Source: an uncultured Pelagibacteraceae bacterium (GTDB lineage Bacteria > Pseudomonadota > Alphaproteobacteria > Pelagibacterales > Pelagibacteraceae). From it: a stretch of DNA of 64,000 bases. The stretch spans positions 140,001-204,000 of the forward strand of contig CACMND010000001.1 of the NCBI GenBank assembly GCA_902614975.1. Reading direction: 5' to 3'. Positions 53,850 through 63,625 of the stretch are shown one piece after another. A model generated the notes under the pieces. That model had not been told where the DNA came from and ran no database searches. It saw nothing but the letters and a program-made list of their open reading frames with translations. Every line of letters starts with the position of its first letter. The stretch's first letter is position 1. The position numbers and the translations under genes were made by a program.

Positions 53850-54517
53850 ATAATCTAAAAAATATAAAGAATATTTTGTTCGACTGTGATGGTGTTTTAT
53901 ATAGTGATCTAGAAGCAGTTTTTGGTCAAGTTAGCAAGAGGATGACAAAATATATCTCAAATAAACTCAACCTAGATCTTGTAAAAGCTAAAGAATTACA
54001 AAGAGATTATTTTCACAAATACAACACAAGTTTAAATGGATTGATGATACATCATGATATACCGCCTGAAGAATTCTTGGAGTATGTTCATGATATCGAT
54101 CTTTCATTTATGGAAAAAGATCTTGTTTTAAGAAATGAGCTTGAAAACATAAATTTAAATAAATTCGTATTCACAAACGGAAGTAGAGCGCACGTAAAAA
54201 ATATAGTGAAAACTCTTGGTATTGAAGACCAATTTAAAGATATATTTGATATCGTGGACGCAAAATATCACCCTAAGCCTGAAGCGAAAGCTTTTGATCT
54301 TATGGTTGATAAATTTAAGATTAATCCAAAAGAAACTCTTTATATCGAGGATATAGCTAAAAATTTATCAATAGGTAAAGAGCGGGGAACTATAACAGCT
54401 TGGCTTATCAATAATGAATACTGGGGTAAAAAAGAGTCTGATAAGGATTACATCGACTATAAAATCGAAAATCTCTCTTTATTTTTAAAAGAAATAAGGT
54501 TATTAAAAAACTCATAA
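53846..54517 (+). CDS. HAD-family pyrimidine 5'-nucleotidase-like phosphatase
   Basis: 223 residues with HAD motif I FDCDGVLY (nucleophile D13, acid D15), motif II in FTNGSRAH and motif IV in LYIEDIAKNL. The pattern fits the Sdt1/YjjG-like pyrimidine nucleotidase group. Substrate uncertain. In alphaproteobacteria it is commonly placed near argB and dapD, as here. Confidence 0.85.
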   Translation: MNNLKNIKNILFDCDGVLYSDLEAVFGQVSKRMTKYISNKLNLDLVKAKELQRDYFHKYNTSLNGLMIHHDIPPEEFLEYVHDIDLSFMEKDLVLRNELENINLNKFVFTNGSRAHVKNIVKTLGIEDQFKDIFDIVDAKYHPKPEAKAFDLMVDKFKINPKETLYIEDIAKNLSIGKERGTITAWLINNEYWGKKESDKDYIDYKIENLSLFLKEIRLLKNS

Positions 54518-54521
54518 AATT

Positions 54522-55349
54522 ATGAGTATTGAAAAAATTATAAATAAAGCTTGGGAAAATAAAGACCAAGTAAATCAAAATTCAGATAAATCTTTAAAGG
54601 ATGCTGTTAATCAAATTATTAATGATCTAGACAGTGGAAAAGCAAGAGTAGCTGAAAAGATCAATGGTGAATGGGTTACTCATCAACATCTAAAAAAAGC
54701 TATCATGTTAAGTTTTCGAATGCATGGAATGGATATCATGGCGGGACCATATTCAACATGGAGAGATAAGAGTCACTTATTAAAAGGTAAAACTGCTGGC
54801 TGGACGAATGAAGATTTTGAAAAAGCTGGGTTCAGAATGGTCCCCAACACAGCAGCAAGACGTGGTTCCTTTGTTGCAAAAAATGCTGTTCTTATGCCAT
54901 GTTATGTAAATATTGGAGCGTACATAGATGAAGGTACAATGATGGATACATTCAGTCGTGCAGGAAGTTGTTGTCAGATTGGAAAAAATTGTCATATCTC
55001 GGCCGGGACTGGGGTTGGTGGAGTATTAGAACCAGCCCAAGCATTACCAACAATTATCGAAGATAATGTTTTCTTAGGAGCAATGTCAGAAGTAGTAGAA
55101 GGTGTAATAGTTGGAGAAGGCTCTGTTCTGAGTATGGGAATGTATATTGGGCAATCAACAAAAATTGTTAATAGAAAAACTGGTGAAATAACTTATGGAA
55201 AAATTCCACCTTACTCAGTGGTAGTTCCAGGATCCTTACCAGATAAAAACAATCCACAAGCACCATCTTTATATTGTGCAGTAATAATTAAACAAGTTGA
55301 TGAAAAAACTAGATCAAAGACATCAGTTAACGATCTTTTAAGAGAATAA
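54522..55349 (+). CDS. dapD: 2,3,4,5-tetrahydropyridine-2,6-dicarboxylate N-succinyltransferase
   Basis: Succinylates the diaminopimelate precursor. 275 residues with the left-handed beta-helix hexapeptide repeats (about 120-230, such as VNIGAYIDEGTMMDT and CHISAGTGVGGVLEP). It shows that this cell uses the succinylase branch of lysine/DAP synthesis. 4 nt before dapE. Confidence 0.97.
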   Translation: MSIEKIINKAWENKDQVNQNSDKSLKDAVNQIINDLDSGKARVAEKINGEWVTHQHLKKAIMLSFRMHGMDIMAGPYSTWRDKSHLLKGKTAGWTNEDFEKAGFRMVPNTAARRGSFVAKNAVLMPCYVNIGAYIDEGTMMDTFSRAGSCCQIGKNCHISAGTGVGGVLEPAQALPTIIEDNVFLGAMSEVVEGVIVGEGSVLSMGMYIGQSTKIVNRKTGEITYGKIPPYSVVVPGSLPDKNNPQAPSLYCAVIIKQVDEKTRSKTSVNDLLRE

Positions 55350-55353
55350 ACTA

Positions 55354-56496
55354 ATGAGAACTTATAATGAATTAAAGTTAGCTCAGGAGCTAATAAAATT
55401 TCAAACAATTAAAACAGAAGATAAGGGTATTATGAGGTTTCTTTCAAAGAAACTTTCTTCATTAGGTTTTAAATGTCAGATAATAAAATCAAAAGGTACA
55501 GGTGCTAAACCTGCATTAAATTTATATGCAAAATTTGGTAAATCAAAACCTAACATTAATTATTTGGGTCACACAGATGTTGTTGCTAACCTTAATAATT
55601 GGGAGTTTCCGCCATTTAAAGCATTAGTAAAAAAAGGATATTTATATGGCAGAGGATCTCAAGACATGAAGGGTAGTGTGGCGTGTTGGATAAGTGCTGT
55701 AAGTGATTTTATTAAAAATGAAAAATTTAAAGGTTCTATATCAATAATAATTACAGCTGATGAAGAAACTACAGGTCATGGTTGTCCAGCAGTTATGAAA
55801 TATTTAAAGAAAAAAAGAGAAAAAATTGACTTTACAATAGTAGGCGAACCGTCTTCAAATAAATCAGTTGGGGATGAAATCAGGATTGGAAGAAGAGGTT
55901 CTATGAATGCAACAGTAACAGTGTATGGAAAAAGTGGACACTCTGCATTTTATGGGACATATATAAATCCATGTACTGCTCTTGCTAAAATAATATCTAA
56001 ACTAAAAAGTGTTACGCTGGACAAAGGAACGAAGTATATGCCACCATCAAATTTGGAATTTACAAAAATGAATGTGGATAATATATCTGAAAATGTAGTC
56101 CCACAATCTGCAAGTGCTAAATTTAATGTTAGGTTTAATTCAACTTATAAATCAACATCTTTGAAAAAAAAACTTAGTAAAATTATTAATACAGTTGCAA
56201 AAAAAGAAAATTGCAAAACCAAAATAGATTATAAAATAAGTGGAGAAGCATTCTACACAGAGCCAAATAAAGAAATTTATATGGTAAAAAAAGTTGTAAA
56301 AAAAGTTACAGGTAACAATGCAAAATTAAATTGTAGAGGTGGCACAAGTGACAGCAGATTTTTAGGTTCAATACCACGTCTTGAGCTTGGGTTAAGAAAT
56401 AATACTATTCATATGGTTAATGAAAGAACATCGATCTCAGATTTAAAAAAGTTAACTAAGATTTATAAGAACATTTTACATAATTATTTCGCTTGA
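55354..56496 (+). CDS. dapE: Succinyl-diaminopimelate desuccinylase
   Basis: Zinc hydrolase of the M20 family. H73-x-D75 (LGHTDVV), RGSQDMKGS and TADEETTGHG carry the metal and catalytic residues; the RGGTSDSRF block is near the C-terminus. 380 residues. It ends in a 4-nt TTGA overlap with the HDAC gene. Confidence 0.95.
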   Translation: MRTYNELKLAQELIKFQTIKTEDKGIMRFLSKKLSSLGFKCQIIKSKGTGAKPALNLYAKFGKSKPNINYLGHTDVVANLNNWEFPPFKALVKKGYLYGRGSQDMKGSVACWISAVSDFIKNEKFKGSISIIITADEETTGHGCPAVMKYLKKKREKIDFTIVGEPSSNKSVGDEIRIGRRGSMNATVTVYGKSGHSAFYGTYINPCTALAKIISKLKSVTLDKGTKYMPPSNLEFTKMNVDNISENVVPQSASAKFNVRFNSTYKSTSLKKKLSKIINTVAKKENCKTKIDYKISGEAFYTEPNKEIYMVKKVVKKVTGNNAKLNCRGGTSDSRFLGSIPRLELGLRNNTIHMVNERTSISDLKKLTKIYKNILHNYFA

Positions 56497-57422
56497 AAAC
56501 TGCAATTATAACATCTGAATCTTCAGAAAAACATATAACAGGCGATGGTCATCCGGAGCAACCGAAGAGAGTAGTTTCAATAATTGATACTTTAAAAAAA
56601 AATAAAGAACTGCTTTGGGATAAACCAGATGTTGTTCCTAATGATATTCTTAATATGACTCATTCTGAAGATTATATTAATAATTTAAAAGACTCATTTC
56701 CTAAAAGTGGCTTAAACTTTTTAGATGGTGATACTGTTGTATCGCCTGGAAGTAAGGATGCAGTATTTCAAGCCGCAGGATCAGCTATAAGTGCAATAGA
56801 TGGAATTGAGAATAAAAAATATAAAAATGCATTTTGTGTAGTACGACCACCAGGACACCATGCTGAAAAAAACAAATCAATGGGCTTTTGCTGTATTTCT
56901 AATGCAGGTGTTGCAGTTAATTATTTAATAAAAAAATATAATTATAAAAGAATTGCATGTGTAGATTTTGATGTTCATTGGGGAAATGGAAATTATGATG
57001 TAATGTATGACAACAAAAATTCACTTTATATATCAACACATCAATATCCATTTTATCCAGGCGGTGGCTCAGAAAAAGACAAGGGAAAGTATAATAATTC
57101 TCTTAATATACCTCTTCCTGCTGGCACAAATTCTGAGGAGTATTTTAATGCTTATGATAGAGTTTTAGATAGGTTAATTGAATATAAGCCTGATTACCTA
57201 ATCTTTTCTGCTGGCTTTGATGCTCACAAGAACGATCCATTAGCTCAATTTGAACTTTCATCTAAAGATTTTTATGAAATAACAAGAAGGACACTAAAAG
57301 CCACTAATAAATTTACTAACGGGAAAGTGGTATCTTTATTAGAAGGTGGATACGACCTAAAAGCACTTGCTGAAAGTGCTAATTATCATGTAAATGCATT
57401 AATCGAGTCGGAAAATACCTAA
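56493..57422 (+). CDS. Histone deacetylase-like amidohydrolase
   Basis: 309-residue zinc deacylase of the HDAC/AcuC/acetylpolyamine hydrolase superfamily. VRPPGHHAE holds the catalytic H122-H123; DFDVHWGNG (158-166) and GFDAH give the zinc ligands D160, H162 and D243; LLEGGYD carries a Gly-Gly-Tyr. The start is TTG inside the dapE stop overlap. The substrate is unknown: acetyl-lysine, acetylpolyamine or another amide. It is followed after 2 nt by a SET-domain gene. Confidence 0.92.
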   Translation: MKTAIITSESSEKHITGDGHPEQPKRVVSIIDTLKKNKELLWDKPDVVPNDILNMTHSEDYINNLKDSFPKSGLNFLDGDTVVSPGSKDAVFQAAGSAISAIDGIENKKYKNAFCVVRPPGHHAEKNKSMGFCCISNAGVAVNYLIKKYNYKRIACVDFDVHWGNGNYDVMYDNKNSLYISTHQYPFYPGGGSEKDKGKYNNSLNIPLPAGTNSEEYFNAYDRVLDRLIEYKPDYLIFSAGFDAHKNDPLAQFELSSKDFYEITRRTLKATNKFTNGKVVSLLEGGYDLKALAESANYHVNALIESENT

Positions 57423-57424
57423 TC

Positions 57425-57886
57425 ATGAAACTATATAAACAAAAATCATCAAATATTGATAACAGGGGACTGTTTGCATCTAAAAATATAAAAAAAGGAA
57501 CTAAGATTATTTACTATATAGGTAAAATAATTACAAAAAAACAAACAGAAAATAATCCAAAATTTGATAACGATAAAGCAATTTATCTTTTTAACTTAAA
57601 TAATAGATATGATTTAGACGGTGATTTTGCTTACAATACTGCAAGACTTATTAATCACTCTTGTAATCCAAACTGTGAAGTTGAAGGTAAAGGTTTAAAA
57701 TTATGGATTAGTTCTATCAAAGATATAAAAAAAAATGAGGAACTAACTTATGATTATGGATTTAGTTTTGATGAAAATTATAAGGATTTCCCTTGTAAGT
57801 GTGGCTCCAAAAATTGTTGTGGTTACATAATTAGAGAGGGATCAAGATGGAGAATAAAAAAGAAAAAAAAAAAATCTAATAAATAA
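57425..57886 (+). CDS. SET-domain protein lysine methyltransferase-like protein
   Basis: 153 residues comprising a complete SET domain with little else. NRGLFASKNIKKG (13-25), RLINHSCNPNC (74-84), ELTYDYGF (106-113) and a post-SET cysteine group (C124, C126, C131) with C80 are all in place, followed by a Lys-rich tail. Such domains are typical of eukaryotic histone methyltransferases and are sporadic in bacteria. Targets are unknown. Adjacent to the HDAC-like gene; overlaps truA by 11 nt. Confidence 0.9.
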   Translation: MKLYKQKSSNIDNRGLFASKNIKKGTKIIYYIGKIITKKQTENNPKFDNDKAIYLFNLNNRYDLDGDFAYNTARLINHSCNPNCEVEGKGLKLWISSIKDIKKNEELTYDYGFSFDENYKDFPCKCGSKNCCGYIIREGSRWRIKKKKKKSNK

Positions 57887-58616
57887 TTTTCTCAAGATAT
57901 AAACCATGTGCAGGGGCAATAGGAGCACAATTTTTTCTAGATTTCGATTTAAATATACTGGTAAATTTTTTTAAGTTCCATTTATTTTCACCAAGGTATT
58001 TGAGTGAACCAACCATGGATCTAACTTGACTCTTAAGAAATGATTTTGACACAAATTGAATTTTTATGACATTTTTAACTTTAATTATTTTTACTTTTTT
58101 CATGGTTCTTACCGGACTTTTTGCAGCACAATTAGATGCTCTAAAAGTTGAAAAATCATGAGTTCCAATTAATTTTTTTGCTCCCTTTTTCATCAATTCA
58201 ACATCGATTTTTTTTTTAATATGCCACTCTCTGTTAAAATTGATAACTGAAGGAGAAGCATCATTTCTAATTAAGTACGTATACCGTCTTTCTTTTGCAG
58301 AATATCTTGAATGAAAAAGTTTATTTTTTTTCTTTATTTTTAAAATAGATATTTTTTTTTTATTTAAAAAGAAGTTTAGTGAATTCAATAATTTATCTTT
58401 TTGAATAATTTTGTTTGTAGTATCAAAGTGAGCTGATTGCTCTTTAGCATGAACTCCTGCGTCTGTTCGTCCAGACCCATAAATTTTTATTTTTTCTTTT
58501 AATAGTTTAGATAAGACAATCTCAATATTTTCCTGGATTGACTTATCTTTTTTTTGAATTTGCCAACCATTGTATAAAGTGCCTTCGTATTCTATTAGGA
58601 TCTGATATCTATTCAC
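57876..58616 (-). CDS. truA: tRNA pseudouridine(38-40) synthase
   Basis: Modifies the anticodon arm of many tRNAs. The catalytic Asp is D52 in GSGRTDAGVHA. 246 residues is normal. Start codon GTG, overlapping fmt by 8 nt in the def-fmt-truA order common in alphaproteobacteria. Confidence 0.95.
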   Translation of the reverse strand: MNRYQILIEYEGTLYNGWQIQKKDKSIQENIEIVLSKLLKEKIKIYGSGRTDAGVHAKEQSAHFDTTNKIIQKDKLLNSLNFFLNKKKISILKIKKKNKLFHSRYSAKERRYTYLIRNDASPSVINFNREWHIKKKIDVELMKKGAKKLIGTHDFSTFRASNCAAKSPVRTMKKVKIIKVKNVIKIQFVSKSFLKSQVRSMVGSLKYLGENKWNLKKFTSIFKSKSRKNCAPIAPAHGLYLEKIIY

Positions 58617-59523
58617 TTGTAATTATTGTTCCTTTTCTAACCTTATTCCCTAATAAAAATTCCTTAATTAATTGAGGATTCTTGCCCTCTTTTTGTATCT
58701 CAATAATATTTATTGAATTTTCACCACATGCTATTGTCATTTGTTCGTCGATTACTTCACCAATTTTTGCTGACTGCTTGTTTATTTTGGCTTTTAATAT
58801 TTTATATCTTTTGTTGTTAAGCTCAAACCATGCACCAGGTTTAGGATATAATCCATTTATTTGAGCAATTATTTTACGAGCACTATTATTCCAATCTATT
58901 TTTCCCTCTATTTTTTGAATTTTCTTTGCGTATGTAGCTTTTGCATGATCTTGCTCTTTAAATATTGCCTCTCCATCTAAAACTTTTTGCACATTTTCTA
59001 AAATTTTTTCTGTACTCAAATAAGATAATTTTTCTGATAAAATTTCTGCGTTATCTTGATCAAGAATATCAATTGAATATTTATTACATACTGGTCCAGA
59101 ATCTAATTTTTCATCAATTTTCATAAATGATATACCAGTTTTTTTTTCATTGTTTAAAATTGATCTTTGGATTGGTGCCGCCCCTCTCCATTTTGGTAAT
59201 AATGAAGCATGAATATTCAAAAAACCTTTTTTACTCAAATCAAGAATTTTTTTTGAAATTAATTGTCCGTATGCAACAACAATTACAAGATCTAAATTTA
59301 ATTCTTTAAGATATTCAAATTCTACATCAATTTTTTTTGGAGTTTTAACTTCTAGATTAAGTTCCTCTGCACATATATGAATTGATGATTTCGTAAACTT
59401 TTGACCTCTATTTGATTTACTTGGAGGCTGAGTAAATACACAGTTAATTTTATATTTTTGATTAATTTTTTTTAGGATAGGCACAGCAAACTGCGGTGTG
59501 CCCATGAATACAATATTTGACAT
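58609..59523 (-). CDS. fmt: Methionyl-tRNA formyltransferase
   Basis: Formylates initiator Met-tRNA. VFMGTPQFAVPIL at the N-terminus, NIHASLLPKWRGAAPI (catalytic Asn/His) and the C-terminal OB-like domain are present; 304 residues. It starts directly after the def stop. Def removes the same formyl group later. Confidence 0.96.
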   Translation of the reverse strand: MSNIVFMGTPQFAVPILKKINQKYKINCVFTQPPSKSNRGQKFTKSSIHICAEELNLEVKTPKKIDVEFEYLKELNLDLVIVVAYGQLISKKILDLSKKGFLNIHASLLPKWRGAAPIQRSILNNEKKTGISFMKIDEKLDSGPVCNKYSIDILDQDNAEILSEKLSYLSTEKILENVQKVLDGEAIFKEQDHAKATYAKKIQKIEGKIDWNNSARKIIAQINGLYPKPGAWFELNNKRYKILKAKINKQSAKIGEVIDEQMTIACGENSINIIEIQKEGKNPQLIKEFLLGNKVRKGTIITSE

Positions 59524-60045
59524 TTAAACAACAACTCTATTAGAAGTTTTTTGTTTAGACAATTTTTTTATTATTAAATCTTTTTTGATTTTAGATAAAT
59601 AATCAATTATTAGTTTTCCATCTAGGTGATTTATTTCATGTTGTAAACATGTTGAAAGTAATCCATCGCATTCCATTTCTTTCTTATCGCCATTTTCATC
59701 TATATATGATACGGTACAAATTTCTGGTCTCTCTATCTCAATAAAGGTATTAGGTATTGATAAACAACCTTCCTCATATGTAGACATTTTTTCACTTAAA
59801 GTTTTTATTTGTGGATTAATAAAGCATAAAGGTTTTTTTTCATTTTCATTTTTCGAAACATCTAAAACAACTACTCTTTTAAGAATTCCTACTTGAACAG
59901 CTGCCAAACCTATACCATTGTGATGGTACATAGTTTCAAATAAATCTTTTATGAGTTTTTTTTCATTAACATCAACTTTATTTAATGGCTCAGATTTTCT
60001 TCTAAGAATATCATCAGGTACTGTAATTAGTTCTTTCACTGGCAT
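59524..60045 (-). CDS. def: Peptide deformylase
   Basis: Removes the N-formyl group from new proteins. The three motifs are GIGLAAVQVG (44-53, with Val where Pro or Val can occur), EEGCLSIP (C94) and QHEINHLDG (H136, E137, H140). 173 residues. In one operon with fmt and truA. Confidence 0.96.
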   Translation of the reverse strand: MPVKELITVPDDILRRKSEPLNKVDVNEKKLIKDLFETMYHHNGIGLAAVQVGILKRVVVLDVSKNENEKKPLCFINPQIKTLSEKMSTYEEGCLSIPNTFIEIERPEICTVSYIDENGDKKEMECDGLLSTCLQHEINHLDGKLIIDYLSKIKKDLIIKKLSKQKTSNRVVV

Positions 60046-60059
60046 AATTTATTTATTCT

Positions 60060-61799
60060 TTAGACTTTTAAAGGCAAGACTTCTATTAGAATTTCATTCC
60101 TTAAATCTACATTTTTTAGCTCATTCATAGTTGAAACTAATAAATTCACTGTGTTTATATCTAGATCTTCAAGGTTACTTTCACCAACAATATCTACTAT
60201 TTTAATTAATAATAAGCCCAACTCTCCATTCGATAGCATTTGTTTTATATCAGAGGAAAATTGAAAGTTGTATTCATAAAGGTTTGAGTATTTTTTATCT
60301 ATTTTTACACCATCTGATTTGAGCGATTCAATAAGAATCATATCTTTTGTAGAAAAAATATACTTTTTGTTTCTTTTAATTTTTTTCAAAATATCATTTG
60401 TTTCCTTTTCAGCTTTCGGCAAACTAGTTTTATTTAAAAAGTAATTTAATAATTTTGATTGATGTATTTTTTTATTATTAAATTTTATCTTTCTCTCTTT
60501 TTTTAACTTATTGTTGGTATGATTTTCATAAAAGGTAGTAAAATTCGAGGGAACATCATCTTTTTTTATTTTTTTTAAAATTACTTTGATTTCATTATCA
60601 AATGCATTATCTAATTTTTTTTTTTGGAAAGATTTATATAATTCAGAAGCCATACTTAATCTTTGCTCAACATCAACAGATAAAAGTAATCTTTGATATA
60701 ATAAAGCTCTGCCCTCATAATCTGGAAGAAGCTTATAAGCATCTTTGGCATTTAATAGTTGCGTTATGTTAAATTGAAATTTTTTATATGTATCTAATAG
60801 TTCTCTCTCTTCAAATACATTTTCATGAGTTGCCCTTTCTAATAATCTTAAATCCTCTGGATTTTCAATATCAAAGGAATTTGCATTTTTAAGAATATTT
60901 GATGAAGACAAATAACTCCAGATAAATCTAGGTGAGTCCATTTTTGGCTCATAATTAAAATCATTATTTGTTTTATGAGATAAGTGAAAATATAAAATAT
61001 TTTCGTCCGAAATTATTTCATCTTTACTTGCGTAACCCATTAATATATTAAATTTATTTTCAAAAAAAATGTCAATCTCATCCAACTCTTTTGATAAATC
61101 GAAAAGTAGTTGAGCTTGTTCTTTTTTATCTTCTAGAATTAAACAATAAATTTTAAAATTATTTAAATACTTATCAGTAATAGCGCCACTAATATTAAAT
61201 ATCTCACATGCTTTTTTTACCTCCGAGTTTGAAAGAAAATATTCTGAGTAAAATTTAATCAATTTATTTTTATTAGAAACTTCAGAATTATTGATTAAAA
61301 ATTCTTTAATTAATATAAAATCTTTCTTATTTATTAAGTGATTAAATTTAAACTCTAAAAATTCCTCTTCAGTAATATTATTTGTAGGAATATATGAGTT
61401 TGTTAGTAAAGCTATATCTAATATTTTTTTTGAAAATTCAGATAAGTTTCTATTTAAATTTTTATTTAATATGCTTTTAATTAATTCACCATCACTGTTC
61501 GACCACATATCGATTTTTAAACCATTCTGTGCAGGGTCATATAATCCTGCTAATTTAATAGTGGATGACTCAATTTCTTTATTTATCACTATCTCAGAAC
61601 TAGATTGAACTGATAATGTTGTGTTAGTATTTAGATTATTACTTGCATTTATATTTGAAGTAGAATTTTCTTTGTTAATGATGTCTTTTTTTTCAATTTT
61701 CCATATATCGATTGGTTCGTTCGCAAAAGAAAAATTATAAAAAAATAAAATTAAGGTTATTTTGAAAATTATTTTACTTAATTGTTTTAAAATTTTCAT
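60060..61799 (-). CDS. Secreted protein of unknown function
   Basis: 579 residues. A signal peptide covers about 1-26 (basic start, hydrophobic core, FSFA before the mature end). An Asn/Ser/Thr-rich stretch (about 40-75) is followed by a mostly helical body that could be made of repeats, with no recognised catalytic motif. It precedes def-fmt-truA by 14 nt and so may share their mRNA. Periplasmic location is inferred. I cannot assign a function or family. Confidence 0.8.
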   Translation of the reverse strand: MKILKQLSKIIFKITLILFFYNFSFANEPIDIWKIEKKDIINKENSTSNINASNNLNTNTTLSVQSSSEIVINKEIESSTIKLAGLYDPAQNGLKIDMWSNSDGELIKSILNKNLNRNLSEFSKKILDIALLTNSYIPTNNITEEEFLEFKFNHLINKKDFILIKEFLINNSEVSNKNKLIKFYSEYFLSNSEVKKACEIFNISGAITDKYLNNFKIYCLILEDKKEQAQLLFDLSKELDEIDIFFENKFNILMGYASKDEIISDENILYFHLSHKTNNDFNYEPKMDSPRFIWSYLSSSNILKNANSFDIENPEDLRLLERATHENVFEERELLDTYKKFQFNITQLLNAKDAYKLLPDYEGRALLYQRLLLSVDVEQRLSMASELYKSFQKKKLDNAFDNEIKVILKKIKKDDVPSNFTTFYENHTNNKLKKERKIKFNNKKIHQSKLLNYFLNKTSLPKAEKETNDILKKIKRNKKYIFSTKDMILIESLKSDGVKIDKKYSNLYEYNFQFSSDIKQMLSNGELGLLLIKIVDIVGESNLEDLDINTVNLLVSTMNELKNVDLRNEILIEVLPLKV

Positions 61800-61914
61800 T
61801 AGGCAAAATCACTTCAATTTTTTTGTTGGGAGATGGGAAATCAATCTGACTTAAAACAACAATAGACAAAATTAATATAAAAAAAATAATTCCAGCTTTA
61901 ATTGCAAATTTCAT
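61774..61914 (-). CDS. Small single-pass membrane protein of 46 residues
   Basis: MKFAIKAGIIFFILILSIVV is a membrane helix, followed by a short Pro/Lys/Asn-rich tail. The frame overlaps the start of the 579-residue secreted protein gene by 26 nt, within the range of other overlaps in this window. No family recognised. Either a real co-translated anchor protein or a chance frame; the clean helix followed by a polar tail favours a gene. Confidence 0.5.
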   Translation of the reverse strand: MKFAIKAGIIFFILILSIVVLSQIDFPSPNKKIEVILPNENFKTIK

Positions 61915-62010
61915 ATTATGTTATATTCCTTTGTAGTATAATGTTTTAAAAGCATATAATTTTGTAAAATCAAAATAAGACATATTTGTGTTTTTTCAAC
62001 TTAGAAATAT

Positions 62011-62535
62011 ATGGAATCAAATAAAAATCTAGTTTTAGTAGGTATGATGGGATCAGGAAAGACATTAATCGGAAAATTGATTTCTAAACAAACCAAACTT
62101 AAATTTATTGATATAGATAATAAAATTGAAGAAAAAGAAAAAATGAAAATTGCAGAAATTTTCAAAAAAAAGGGAGAAAAATACTTCCGTGAATGTGAAG
62201 AAGAAATAACATTATCATGTTTAAAAGGTGAAAAACAAATTGTATCACTAGGTGGAGGTGCATATATTAATACTAATATTAGGAAAGAATGTAAGAAAAG
62301 TTCTTTTAGTTTTTGGTTGAACTGGAAAAAAGATATAATAATTAAAAGAATAAATGGTAGCAAAAAAAGACCTCTAGCCATGTCATTAAGTGAAACAGAT
62401 CTAGAGAGACTAATAAGTGAAAGATCTAAAATATATAGTCTAGCAGATTTCACAATTAATTGTGATCAGCTAAATAAAAATGAAATAGCAAATAAAATTA
62501 TAAAAAAATATGAAATCAAAAATAATAAAGGTTAA
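62011..62535 (+). CDS. aroK: Shikimate kinase
   Basis: P-loop GMMGSGKT at 11-18, shikimate-binding DIDNKIEE (about 36-43) and the GGGAY motif. 174 residues. It overlaps aroB by 26 nt, the usual aroK-aroB pair. Confidence 0.95.
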   Translation: MESNKNLVLVGMMGSGKTLIGKLISKQTKLKFIDIDNKIEEKEKMKIAEIFKKKGEKYFRECEEEITLSCLKGEKQIVSLGGGAYINTNIRKECKKSSFSFWLNWKKDIIIKRINGSKKRPLAMSLSETDLERLISERSKIYSLADFTINCDQLNKNEIANKIIKKYEIKNNKG

Positions 62536-63625
62536 AACTAAAAGTAAAAATTACGAAGTTCATATTGGTACCAATCTAATTTCAAAATTAAGAAATATTA
62601 TAAAAAAAAATAAATTATCATTTTCAAAATGTTTAATAGTAATTGATAGTAAAATACCAAAAAAATTTAGAACAATACTCTTAGGAAATTTAAACGATCA
62701 AAAAGTTTTTACTTTAAACTTTAATGCAAATGAAAAAAATAAAAGTAACTTAAGTATCGATAAAATACATAATATTTTATTTAAAAATAATTTTTATAGA
62801 GAAGACTGTATAATTTCATTTGGTGGTGGAATTACAGGAGATGTAGTTGGATATGCGGCCAGCACATTTAAAAGAGGAATAAAATTTATTAACATACCCT
62901 CCACTTTATTAGCTCAAGTCGACTCTTCGATAGGTGGTAAAACAGGTATTAATAATAAATTTGGAAAAAATCTTGTAGGAAGTTTTTATCAGCCAGATTT
63001 AGTAATTTCAGATATTAATTTACTACGTACCCTGCCCAAAAGAGAAATTATATGTGGATATGCTGAAATATTAAAAAGTAGTTTAATTGATAGTAAAAAA
63101 AATTTTATTTTTTTAGATAAAAATTTTAATAAGATTTTAAATCTCAAAGGAAATTTTATAATTAATGCAATTTTAAATAGCTGTTTATTAAAAAAAAAAA
63201 TTATTGAAAAGGATGAAAAAGAAAAAAATTTAAGAAAATCTTTAAATCTTGGCCATACTTTTGCTCACGCATATGAGGCCAGTCTTGGTTACTCAAAAAA
63301 ATTAAATCATGGAGAAGCTGTTATATTTGGTTTAATGAATGCTGTAAATTTTAGTAAAGAAAAAAAAATTATTTCAAATTCAAATTCAGAATTAATAAAC
63401 AATCATATTAAAAAGATAGAAATTAAAAATAAATATAAAGACCTTTTTAATAAAACGAAAATTACATCAATTCTTAATTTTATGAAAAGTGATAAAAAAA
63501 ATAAATCAGACAGTATAAACTTAATTTTAATAAGGAATTTTGGAAAATTAAACCTTAATTATCAGGCCAAATCTGGTGAATTGAACAAATTTTTAGTAAA
63601 AGAGTTAAATAAAGCTTATTTGTAA
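62510..63625 (+). CDS. aroB: 3-dehydroquinate synthase
   Basis: Second step of the shikimate pathway. SFGGGITGDVVGYAAS, PSTLLAQVDSSIGGKTGIN and LNLGHTFAHAYE (zinc-binding His) are intact; 371 residues. Its 3' end overlaps that of the converging bolA gene by 21 nt. Confidence 0.96.
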   Translation: MKSKIIKVKTKSKNYEVHIGTNLISKLRNIIKKNKLSFSKCLIVIDSKIPKKFRTILLGNLNDQKVFTLNFNANEKNKSNLSIDKIHNILFKNNFYREDCIISFGGGITGDVVGYAASTFKRGIKFINIPSTLLAQVDSSIGGKTGINNKFGKNLVGSFYQPDLVISDINLLRTLPKREIICGYAEILKSSLIDSKKNFIFLDKNFNKILNLKGNFIINAILNSCLLKKKIIEKDEKEKNLRKSLNLGHTFAHAYEASLGYSKKLNHGEAVIFGLMNAVNFSKEKKIISNSNSELINNHIKKIEIKNKYKDLFNKTKITSILNFMKSDKKNKSDSINLILIRNFGKLNLNYQAKSGELNKFLVKELNKAYL

